Positions 1 through 10,295 of a stretch of DNA of 64,000 nt are shown here, piece after piece; positions within the stretch are counted from its first letter, which is position 1, and every line of letters starts with the position of its first letter. Location: assembly GCA_001414485.1 (NCBI GenBank), contig LLEY01000084.1, forward strand, positions 186,001-250,000, written 5' to 3'. The notes beneath the pieces are model-generated. The model did no database searches. It worked only from the letters and a program-made list of their open reading frames with translations, and had not been told where the DNA came from. Made by a program: the position numbers and the translations under genes. The stretch is from Calycina herbarum. Its lineage: Eukaryota; Ascomycota; Leotiomycetes; Helotiales; Pezizellaceae.

Positions 1-930
1 GCGTTGCTCCATTCGATTTTGTAGACCCATTCGTTTTCTCCTCCTTACCACCACCATTCAACGCCTTCGCCTCGGCAACCTTACTAGGCAACGTCTCCGG
101 CAAACAGAAATACAAATAAACCGTCTCAGTCACAATCAAAAACAACGAGAAAGCAGCCGCAGTCGCAAAAGGATTCGCCTTCACAGAGCTAATGGTACTC
201 AACCAAGCTCCCAACGCCGGTCCGAACGTAAAACTTATGCTAAAACATACGCCTACTAATGCCATTGTCGCGCCTCGTTGTTTCTCATCCGAGATATCGG
301 TTGCGATTGCGATTGCGAGTTGGACATTGCCTTCGGAGAGGCCACCGACTATGCGCGAGAGGAGGAAGGTGCGGAAATCGGTGGCGCAGACCCAGAGGAG
401 GACGCTGAGGATGTTGCCGGACATGCTGAAGAGGAGGGCTGTTCGGCGGCCGTAGCGGTCGGAGAGGGTGCCGATTATGGGGGATGCGAAGGCTTGGAGA
501 AGGCTGCGAAGCATTAGTTAGAAGTATTCCGGCAGTATTTTGTGTGAGGGGAAGCTTACGAGAATAAACTCCCCAAAGCTCCGCCGAGTAATACAATATC
601 ATATCTCGAATCAATGGGTCGGGAGAAAGAGGCTTTGTACGCATTTAGGTAGGTGAGGATATGCGACAGGACCGAGGGAGATTTATTGAAGGAAGAGAAT
701 TCGACGGGCGCTTCTTGGGATCTGTAGAATTCGAGGAGGGAGGGGAAAAGAGGGAGGATGAATGTAAATGATATCTGCGTGCGGAGAAGTTAGTAAAGTG
801 TTAGAAGACTGGTGTTGTGTTTTGGAGGGGTGGATTCGGGAATTTGACAACGTACCAAATCGAGTAAAAGAGAGATAAACACCACTCTCAAGACCTTCTT
901 CCTAACCGCTGGCTCAATAAGAGCTGCCAT
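1..930 (-). CDS. MFS transporter, 3' part outside window
   Basis: Major facilitator superfamily transporter of the tetracycline-resistance/MFSD10-like type, a plasma or organelle membrane drug:H+ antiporter by family; substrate unknown. Seen exons: 930-856, 774-560 and 503-1, with GT/AG introns and a CTAAC branch point before each acceptor. The start ATG at 930 gives a short cytosolic N-terminus followed by the first helix (VVFISLLLDL joined to ISFTFILPL). The loop 2-3 signature GTLSDRYGRR (MFS motif A) follows in exon 3, then SRIVGGLSEGNVQLAIAIA and a GVCFSISFTFGPALGAW segment typical of helix 5. The frame remains open to base 1, ending in a Gly/Lys/Ser-rich central loop, so about the first half of the protein is present. 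Family assignment is firm; substrate is not inferable. Confidence 0.9.
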
Positions 931-1881
931 TTTGTCCAAAAAGCTTTTCCTTTGCCCAGTATCCGAAAAACCCCTCTAGCTAATATATCCCAAGAAAAGA
1001 AACAAAAATAAGGCGGTGGTAGTAGTAAGCCGGCGAATGGATGGCTTTTGGTCGTAAGGCCGTAAATGGAACAGAAGACGCGACACCACTGCAATCTTCG
1101 TGTCGTGCTGACTGTGAGACGATAGGGATATTGAGGAAGGATGCGAAGTCAAGGGTTCAACCGTATTACTGAAGAAAGAAGAAGAATAGAGACAGTGATA
1201 AGGCCAGCGTGTCAAAGCTTGGGTGGTGGTGCGATTCGATGAGGCTGCGAGTGGTGAACAATCATGTTCTTTTGCGCAGGACTGGTGGACCCGGAGAATG
1301 GCTGCAAATGACGACGCTGTAGATCACTGAGACCTGGCCCCGCTGTAGCTTGTCGCGAGAACGAGAACGACTGGAGCTGAAGGCTCTACAAAACAATAAA
1401 TTTACGTCCGGAGAGGGTTGTTTTTTTGCTAATCTTTACTTAAAATAGGGGAATAGTTACATCACCTAAGAAAATTGTCTACCTATTCTTTTTATAGGCG
1501 TTTTGAAGAATATATTCGGGTTTCCCCTCGGATTCCCGGATTACGGTCCGATGTATTTACAGGGTTGTCATGTACAGTTGCCTGCCGAGAAGGGGAGTTT
1601 GTGGCGTCTTGTTGCATGGTCGGAATTCTTAATCTAGAAGCCGTATTTCAGGTTGACGAATGAATCGGGATGAGTTTGTCATGCACAAGTAGTTCAACAG
1701 TGGTAAACACCAAGTGGTGAATTAAATACACAGTGGCCTTTTAGTCAAATAGACCAAGTACTGTGAGTCTAGGCTATACCACCTACCCATTTAATACAAA
1801 TATTCATTATTTCCCCAAAGTCCTTTCTTTACCAATAACCTGAGCTTGGAACTTTCGTAAAAATGTGTCTTAATTTCTACA
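931..1881. other. Intergenic: upstream region of the MFS gene and 3' flank of the P450
   Basis: No gene is visible. Short ORFs here (for example 1475-1663) have no recognisable domain or start context. The part next to 930 must hold the promoter of the MFS gene. Confidence 0.5.
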
Positions 1882-3633
1882 TCAAGCAGGTGTGAATCCC
1901 ACTTTCACTCCACCCCGAACTGCCGCCGTCAAAGTGAGATATTCCGTCAACGTAGAATTGTCCTTCTTCTCAATCGATTTAAAGGTTTGTAAGATCCTTA
2001 CAATCGCATATGAGGCCTCAATTAAAGCGAACTGCTGACCGATGCTGTAATCCGGTTAATTCCAAATCCAGGAAAGGGAGGTGACTGAAGACTTACCAGA
2101 TTCGAGGACCTCCATTGAATGGTAAAAATTGCCAACTGGATTAGGTTAGATGGGGCTTGTGAGTCTTGAAGAGGATGTCTGCTTACCCTGGTCTGAGATT
2201 ATCCCATCTTTCGGGTTTGAATTCGTCTGCATCTTCGCCATATAAATCATGTCGTCTTTGCATCACGTACACCTGATAACCAACCACTTGACCGGCTGGG
2301 ACAAGAATGGGGGATTTCCCATCCTTTCCTCCGCCTAGCGGAAGTGTTGTATCCGTATTTGCAACTCGTGCATTGAGCGGAACTATGGGGTGAAGACGGA
2401 GAGCTTCAAAGGTCAGTAATTCATATATCAAAGTGTGGAAATCCAGAGGGACTAACTTTCATTCAAACACCATTGTAGATATTTGAGCGACTTGATCTGT
2501 TCATATGTGGGTGCACCAGGTCCAAACTCCAAGATTTCCGATCTAAGTCTGTTCCACACATCTGGTCGACGAGCCAGATAGTAAAAGAAGAAGCTGAGCA
2601 TGCTTGCTGTCGTGTCTCGTCCAGCCAACAGGATGTTGAGAAGTTCGGCTTGAATTTTTGTCTTGGAGTAGTTTGTTTTGGCTAGGTGCTCCAAGAAAAC
2701 ATATTTTCCAGATCCTTTCTCGTCGGTATAGGCCTTCTCTTGGGTCAGACTCTTTTGGTGGAGCTCAATCGCGCTTTCGACGTATTGTCCAATGTACTGA
2801 TGAACGAATTTTCTCTCCTGGATATACTTCTTGTTCGGAATAAGATCCGCAAGCCAACCAACTCGGCCCCTAGAGAACATTTAGGGTTTGCTGTTCAAGC
2901 GATCGAGGGTCACTTACCTGATTCCGGCTTTCTCAGTCACATATTGAAAGGCTTCGCCGAATTTAACACCCGCACTGTTTTGATCCGTTTCATCGAGCAC
3001 ATTCGTACTGTAGCCAAACAGGAAGTCCGTAGCAGAATCCAAAGTAAGCATGAAAAACAACTCTTGCATATCGACCATCGATCCGTCTCGTGGGATTCTC
3101 GCAATCAACTTCGACACATGAGCCTCAAACGTCTCGATATCTCCAACCTGACTCCTTGTGAAATTGGGTCGAAGTAAGCCTCTCGATTCCTCCCATGCTT
3201 TTCCATTGTTGGTGAAAATTCCATGACCAAAAATATCGCCAACGCCCTTCATTCGCTGCGGAGGTAGATCGAATTGTTTGAACTGAGTTGCCAAAATCGC
3301 CTTGATGTTTTCAGGCTCGCAAGTCACGATGATCTTTTCTCCCACCATCCGTTGTGAGTACGTCCAAGCGTTCATCTTCGTAAAACGACCTCGTACTACC
3401 TCCAGCAGGCCGCCTGCTTTGTTGAACTTGAGATTCTCCCGGAAGATGTCCAGCCCAAAGATATAATCTGTGTGGGGATATTTTGGGTATGGTTTGCACC
3501 CATGTTTGCGGATGATGAGCGATTGGCGGCGGTAGGTGATTCCAAGTTGCACTAATCTTGTAAACAAGTAGAGGCAACTCGCCCCCACGATGAGGAGGAG
3601 AGCTGGGGGGTAATCTGGCAGTTGTGTAGACAT
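1882..3633 (-). CDS. Cytochrome P450, CYP52-like (alkane/fatty acid hydroxylase type)
   Basis: Microsomal haem monooxygenase resembling the CYP52 clan (fatty-acid or alkane hydroxylases); the real substrate is not known. Five exons: 3633-2918, 2869-2457, 2403-2187, 2135-2097 and 2044-1882, giving 515 aa, a normal P450 length. Seen in order: an N-terminal membrane anchor ([14 protein letters not shown]), the I-helix AGRDTTA (residues 321-327), the K-helix ETLR (376-379, recreated by splicing), FKPERW, and the haem loop FNGGPRICIG with Cys462 as thiolate ligand, also split by an intron. Intron 2 uses a GTTAGT donor. All family-critical residues are present and there is no frameshift, so it looks functional. 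It is separated from the neighbouring MFS gene by about 950 bp; both are on the same strand, which could suggest shared detoxification roles but does not prove it. Confidence 0.92.
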
Positions 3634-6600
3634 TTTGAGATGATACGAGGTCGAGGGAATTGGAGGTTTCAGAACAGAAGTCGGGTTAATCCCTTATACT
3701 GAATAACTGGAGGAATGTACCGACAAAGAAAAGACAGATGAGGGAAGTGACAACTCAACCTTTGGAACGAAAGATGGACCGAGGGAGATATTTGTAGAAG
3801 AGAGAAGAGAAAGGGAGAGTCGGGAAGAAGATAATTATTCATTGAGTACAACCTGGTGTTTTTCACGGTGTTGAAATGCCCGTTGGGCACGGAACATCTC
3901 GGCGCCGATCCACCAATTTTCCTGTACATCAACAATCTCTTCAAACATGAGGCATATATCTGGTTACGAGCAACGTTGTCTCAAAAGATTCATCTTCCAA
4001 TCATATGGAGAGGTCGTCAGCCAGTGGGCCTTCAGCCAGCGCGGAGTAGCACAAACTCAGGTTATAGCCCGAGGTTATCGTCGATCCTTTTTCGCTTCCC
4101 CGCATTCGGCGAGTCAAACTTGGCGGGCGAAGTGGGATGGCTGGATGGCAGGAGGAGAATCCGTAAACCCTCCGGAGATAGGAAGACGGACAGCGTACAG
4201 CAGTTTGATAGTGATATTCCACAATCTCCTGCAAGAGGTTGCTTACGGTTGCAAAAGTGGATTTAGATTTGCATAAGTCATGCACAAAGACCCAACACTA
4301 TGAGCATAAAAGATACGTTAACCAACACAACACTGCGGTTAATAAGTCGTACACACTAAAACTAAACTTGTATTTATCTCTAAATCAGTGTACAACTAAT
4401 TTAATTATAACTTTTATTAACTATAACACTTTTTAAAATTTAAAAATAGTATAGCATTGTAAGCTATAGTCTTTATAAGTATATTATACTAATTTATAAA
4501 AACAAAAGAGTGTTATGTTGAGAAGTTGTATACACACGTATACAAAGTTGTGGCTGCATACTTGGTATATACAAGACTTGCCGTAGTCGCCCCGCCTTTT
4601 CCATACTCTGACCAATTAGAATGTTATGCAAACTTGTAACCCATTTAATCGATTCCGATATCTCTGGGTCGTATCAACGGTCAGTGGCTAGAGCTCTCGG
4701 CACTTTGTACTTGCCGTATGGTACTGTTGAGGTTGCACTCATGTACGTACCAGGTACAGGGCAAGTACCTACTTTAATGCACTCGGGCTTTCGGCCTTCC
4801 ATTGTCATCAAATCCATCAAATCTCCCGCGAGCCGGTCGCAAGGTCGGCCTTTATCATAACGCCGACTCTCTTTTGTTTCCTACGAAATACCTTCTACTC
4901 CCCTCTTTCCAAAAGCTTTGGTTGACACACTTTGGTCTGGAGATGCCTGTCGATCTGGCAGGGCTTGCAAAACTCTCGAAATCGAAGCTGTGTATGGTTG
5001 AGACGTGGGTTTTGGCTTGTGCTGTTGACGCCAGGAAGGACGAAAGTTGTTGAAACATTGAAACTATACCCGGCTAACAAGTATCCACTTCAGCTTCTCG
5101 AGTCGAGGGACAGTTGGGGGATTTCGAAGCTTTGTTCAAAGCTTTGGAACCAAGGTGTCGTGTGCGAAGCCTTCAGCCTTCAGCCTTCAGCCGTCCGCCG
5201 GCCCCCCGATTCGATTTTGACAACAAGAAATCGTGGACATGGAAAGGACAAAGGGGATACCTACCTATTTACTCTGGAGGTGATCAGAGTCGTGCCTTTT
5301 ATTGTTGCCCTCCCCGTGTGGTAGCTAGCAGCACGAGGCCGAGTCAAGAAGGAAGGAGCGACTCTGACTTCAGACCTCGCGTTGCGTTGGGAGATTGTGT
5401 CAAAATAAGTTGGGGACGACCTCATCGAGACCCACTCCCGACCCGCTCTGGTCTAGATAGCTCAGCGAATTCTACATACCTCACGTACTTTTTTGTTGTC
5501 GAAAACGCAACCGGGGGTGGAAGCGGTTGAGGGTGCGTCGGCTTCATCTGGCTTAGAGGTACCGTCAAGAGTGTTGGTTCTAGTTTGGACAAGTACCTTA
5601 AGATGAGAATCGTGGAGTGCCTCTCTCGCGCTGCGCTGCAGCTGGGTTGGGTTCTTAACACTCTCGTCACCATGTCTGTCCCTCCTTGAATCCCAAGAGC
5701 AAGTTGCGATAAACAATGGCAAATGCTTCTGGATGATGAATTGCGGCAATAGCAGTGGATATATTCGGTAGATGGTCGGGTTGAAGCTAGTTGCGAAGAG
5801 AATCGCCCTTCATGAGGGATGGCTTCATTTTCAAGCTTTCTCGAGAACTCTGTTGGCTGTTGGACCTTATTTTTCGAGATTTTGCCCCTCTTCTTCCATC
5901 GTTTGGGCATTTTGTGGCCAGGTAAAAGGAAGGGGGGTTATAGCTACACTGGATAGAGCACAGGCTCATGTCCTTATCCGTTGAACTCCGCTCTCCTCAT
6001 ACCTACCTACGTAGTGAAGGTGGCGTCGAGGTATGTAAGAGGGAAGAATTGACCTTAATTTCCTAGATAAAATCGAGTCGGGAAACGAGGTCAAGTCAAG
6101 GAAGGAACGATCCTGTGACCACGACGGCTTCGACCTCGACGCCTCATTTCCCGTCTTCTTCTCAGGTCTAGGTAGCTTGAGTTCGAGCTTGAGGAGGAAG
6201 TCAAGTTAGAGAAGGAACGACTTCATATCTCAATCGGATGAGACATGAGGTCGATCCTCCCCTCGCACACTTTCCTCGTGTGACAGAAGACTGGAGATAG
6301 TTTCTCTACAAGGCAGGAGCTACCTAGTGAGCTGCTGTCGCTTACGTACGGGTGGTTGGTCGACTCTTGAGAAAAAGACGAGGTAGGGTTACAAGGAGAG
6401 CGAAAGCATTACTTGAGCAAGATTCTTGCGTCGAGTTGAGGTGGTTGGCATTAAGGGAGAGCACCAATAAGGAAGGAACGACCACGACCACGACCACGAC
6501 CACGACCCAGGCTCGACGCCCCAACTCTTTCGCTCCTTCCTCCTTACCAAACACAACAACCACGACGGGAGGCAATTCTTACCGCAACGCCGGCACAACT

Positions 6601-7235
6601 CGCGCGCAAGGAAGGAAAGAACAACCCAGGTCCAACGCGCTAGATCAACTCTTCCATACCCCCGTGTCCCCCCGCCTCTTCTCCATTCCTTTCTTCCTCT
6701 TCACGAACTTCTTCTCTATCAACAACCCGACTCGCCCCCAAAACCCCTCTATTACACGCACTCCCAAGGCCTCTATACATGAGACTAGAAAGGCTAACAG
6801 TCGAGGCCAATTCCTCGAGCTGATCTCGAGGTAGCTCAGAAGACTTACATATGTCCCCGTGGCTCTGGTCAGTTCTCTTTAGCAGGCTTGGCTACCTGGG
6901 TTAGGAGACTATTTTTTATTTCTTCTTCTTCTTTTCCTGGGTGAGGATTGGGTTCAGTGGCGTCGTCGGACTGATGGTGAGCTCCTTTCGCTCCTTTCGT
7001 GCTTTACTTGCTCATTGAATTCCGGGATCCTCGTACCAATATGCGAATACGTTGACAGCGCCTTCCCCAAGCCTCGAATAAGTCCACCGCGGCGCTTTGG
7101 TTGCGGTTCCTTTGCGTTTATTGTGGGCTTGAAGACTCTTTCTTGGGATTATGGTAGATGGATGGAGTCGATGATATGCCTGCAGTCACTGCCGCTCGCT
7201 GCTGCCATGAGGTTTCGAGGTATGTATGTTGATGG
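3634..7235. other. Long gene-free region with simple repeats
   Basis: About 3.6 kb upstream of the P450 with no gene I can support. Several ORFs of 60-160 codons occur, but none shows a domain, and they overlap each other on both strands. Contents: an AT-rich island at about 4300-4520, a (CTTCAGC)3 run at 5171-5191, several degenerate GAAGGAACGA motifs between 5340 and 6620, and an ACGACC microsatellite at 6478-6507. It could contain long P450 promoter or noncoding transcripts. Confidence 0.5.
6478..6507. repeat. ACGACC hexanucleotide microsatellite, 5 units
   Basis: Five perfect tandem copies of ACGACC. They create Thr/Arg/Asp-type low-complexity runs in the overlapping ORFs, which is why those ORFs were not accepted as genes. 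Confidence 0.9.
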
Positions 7236-7243
7236 GGTAATTT

Positions 7244-7754
7244 CAGTGCTCTCAATAGATAGTTATCCAGTAACCTTTTAATATATCCGATTCAATCTAC
7301 TAAAATCATTGAACTATCCAATCCAATCCAATAATAAATTAAATTATCTATTAGATTTTAGATATTTATAGCTATTTATTTAAGGCTTATAAGTAGTTAA
7401 AATAACTAAAAATATAGGTATAAAGTAGGTAGTTTTAATTTCCTAGTATAAAGTAGAACCCTAGTATAAGAGGGCCGGATTTTATACTATAGTTTATACT
7501 ATTTCATACTATCCCTTATTTCATATACTAAAAGAGGTATTTTATACTCTATCTTATACTAAAAAGACATTTTATACTAACATTACACTTATATATATAC
7601 AAATTCTAGATATCTAATCGATATACATAGATAACCTAATTGAATTCTCCATTAGATTAGATAACCATAGAGAATTTAAATCGATAAATCCATAGATAAT
7701 CTAGTAGATATCTCCATAAATTAACCATTGGATAACTATCCATCGAGGGCACTG
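7244..7754. mobile_element. hAT-type MITE with 8-bp target-site duplication
   Basis: Non-autonomous DNA transposon of 511 bp. Terminal inverted repeats of about 25 bp lie at 7244-7268 (begins CAGTGCTCTCAATAG) and 7730-7754 (reverse complement begins CAGTGCCCTCGATGG); the three differences are all C/T or G/A transitions. The element is flanked by a perfect 8-bp direct repeat GGTAATTT at 7236-7243 and 7755-7762. An 8-bp duplication with CAGTG termini is the hallmark of the hAT superfamily. The interior is AT-rich, has no ORF, and carries repeated sub-terminal TCCATAGATAA-like motifs. There is no transposase in the window that matches. Confidence 0.88.
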
Positions 7755-7762
7755 GGTAATTT

Positions 7763-8314
7763 TTGGCGAACCCGACCTAACCAGCAATGCGGAAGTCACC
7801 ACTGACTAGAAGACTCAAGACAATGTCGAACATCAAGCCCAGTAAGTTGTGTAGATCGATGTTGGAAGCATCAAGTTGAGGGTGTCGATATGGACACTGA
7901 AGCTAACCTCTGAGCAAGTAGAACTACAACAACGCACAAGACAAATAGACATCACCAAAGGCTCCTTTTCTTCCAGCATGGACTTCCCAAAGGATCTATA
8001 TCTCCCGCCCGATACCCGCATCCTGGCCTATACATCAACCATAAAGCAACATGCTTGCTCCCAGGTTGGGCTGATGAGATAGCATGCCACGCCCACATCT
8101 GCTTTTATGTCCAGCGCATGCACCACCATGGTCAGCGTATAGCAAGCTTGAAGTATTACGAGCTTTATGTCAACCATTTGACATCTCAATAAAAGTTACA
8201 AGTTAGAGGTAATGGATGTCACGATATCATTTCATGAGACTCGTATGCGGCTTGAATTTATATTTACCAGGTTATTAGACAATATATACAGAGGTTTCTA
8301 TTTCCAAATGCGTT
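7763..8314. other. Intergenic: 3' flank of the FAD oxidase gene
   Basis: Nothing recognisable beyond short overlapping ORFs on both strands; base composition is ordinary. Confidence 0.4.
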
Positions 8315-10295
8315 TCATACACGACAAAGCTTTCCATTCCCACTTGGAAGTCCATTTGCGGTCACCACCTCCCAACTCTCACTTCCGACGGCGGTCTGAG
8401 CGAAGAAGACGTCCTTTGGATCCAACTTCTTCTTGATGGATTGGAGACGAGCATAGTTGCTACCGAAGAATGATTGTCCGAAGTTTGGCTCCAAGATGTC
8501 ACTCTCACCGAGATAGGATCCCGAACCGGGAGTTACATCTCTCCATCTCTGCATGTGGCCATTGGTGAAGTTTTGACGAACGGCGGCTTGTACTGCGGCG
8601 CTAGCTCCATCAACCCAGTTCACGGATTGGAGGATGTGAGCATAGGCGTTACGCCAAGCGGGGTTGACCGAGTTATCTGGGTTTCCTCCGTTGGCGAGAG
8701 TAGGGTTGATGATGAAACCAATGATGGTTAGTGCTGCTTGCGAAGAAGTCTTGATGGCGTTGTACATCTTGTCGAGGCTTGCGGAGTCGTTCCACATCTC
8801 AGTTGGCCAAAGTCGGGAACCTGTTGCTACGTGGGTTTTCTGAACAACTTCGAGTGGGTAGGAAGCTTGCCATCCTGTGTAGAAGGAACTATACTCAACA
8901 GTCTTGGGGGTGAAGGTGATGTTTAAGGCGTTGAGTTGAGCAAACCATGGTGCTAGGAGGGCATTTGTCTCGGCTAGTGTCTTCCCGGGTGCCCAGAATG
9001 GTTGCATGAGGAACATTGGTCCAGTTCCGGTGTTGATGATGAACCAGTATGCGTACACTCCTTGCTCAGATAAAGAGGGGAAGTAGTCCAAGTATTTGCG
9101 GAATCCAGCCCAGAAGTTGTCGGTGGTGATGTTGTTGACTCCAACAGTGAAGGAGAAGGTCGATGCAGTAACGACTGAGAGATCAGCGTAGGCTTTGACT
9201 GTGACCGAGGTTACTACACCGAATGTGCTACCTCCACCTCCACGAAGCGCCCAGAAGAGGTCAGTGTTTTGCTCGAAATCCGCGGTGACGAAACGGCCAT
9301 CTGCTGTGACGACTTCCATTGAGAGGACCTGGTCTGCTGCCATTCCGTGGATAGAACCGAGAGGTGAGTGTCCACCACCTTGTATGTAACCACCCATAAC
9401 ACCAACAGTCTGGCCTTCTCCACCAACAACCATCAATCCTTGGTCGTGTGCAGCTTTGTAAATCTCAAATGCTTGGACACCAGCACCGGCTTTAAAGGCG
9501 GGTCCATCATAACCACAACCTCTTGAGGTGTATTGCTTAAAGTACTTGATGTCTTTGAGGTTATGAGTCCAGATGCTTAGAGCTCCGGCACCACCAGACT
9601 TTCCGGAAAAATCGTGCCCGGTGTTCTTGACGACTAGACGGAGGTTGGCTGCTCTAGCGAAATTGACGGCAAGTTGGATTTGAGCTACGTTTTTAGCGTT
9701 CACTGCGTAGTATGGGAAAGCACCAAGTGTGCAACTTTGAGTTGGGTCTGTGGTGACTTGACAGGTGAGACCTTGATAGACCGGGCTCATCATGGAAGTA
9801 GGATCAGCAGCGCTACCAAGGTTAGTAAAGGCATCTGGTTTGGAGTAAGGAGACTCACTGTATGCTTGAGTTAGTCCAGTTGGCGGTCAAGTCGGCGCAC
9901 TTTTCGGCATCATAGTATTGTCCATTGTAACATGGGGATGCCAAAGGCACAGTTTTGATGAGAGCTTTTCCAAGAAGTAAATCAAACAGTGACCAGACGA
10001 GAGTACTTGGCCATAATTTATCCCCTGGTGAGACTCTACAAGATGAAGTACTTCTTTCCGTTAAATCGATGGAAGCCTCTTCGTCACTGAAGCCGAATAA
10101 AGCGAGAGTACTGGCATTGAGTTCGGACAAACTGTCATTCGTCAATTGCACAGTCTCAAAGTTGAAATAAGTTGCATTCGCGTCGACAGCGACAATTTCA
10201 GCAGCGACAGGAACATTAGACGAGTCTGCTGCGGCTACGTCCGCCGAGCAAAGACTTATTAAAGAACCGACGACGAGGAAAACGGAAGAAATCAT
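8315..10295 (-). CDS. Secreted FAD-linked oxidase, berberine-bridge-enzyme type
   Basis: Flavin-dependent oxidase of the FAD_binding_4 plus BBE family (VAO superfamily), which oxidise alcohols, sugars or alkaloid-like metabolites; substrate unknown. Exons 10295-9859 and 9812-8315 encode 644 aa. Seen: a hydrophobic N-terminal signal peptide (MISSVFLVVGSLISLCSADV), an MSPVYQGLTC lead into the flavin domain, NTGHDFSGKSGG in which His is the usual covalent FAD ligand, GYIQGGGHSPLG, the GGGGSTFGVVTSVTV block, and a C-terminal BBE domain (FFGSNYARLQSIKKKLDP). The position that carries the second, cysteinyl FAD bond in bicovalent enzymes appears to be His in GGGHSPL, so a single covalent link is inferred. 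Several N-glycosylation sequons (NATY, NDSL, NWTN) fit secretion. Complete and apparently intact. Confidence 0.9.

Noticed and set aside
192..644. ORFs on both strands at the left edge
   Set aside because: They are shadows of the minus-strand MFS transporter exon.
5422..5910. 162-codon minus-strand ORF
   Set aside because: No recognisable domain, no splice or start context, composition like its noncoding surroundings.
6352..6834. 160-codon ORF with a Thr repeat
   Set aside because: The repeat comes from the ACGACC microsatellite; no domain, overlapping antisense ORFs of similar length.
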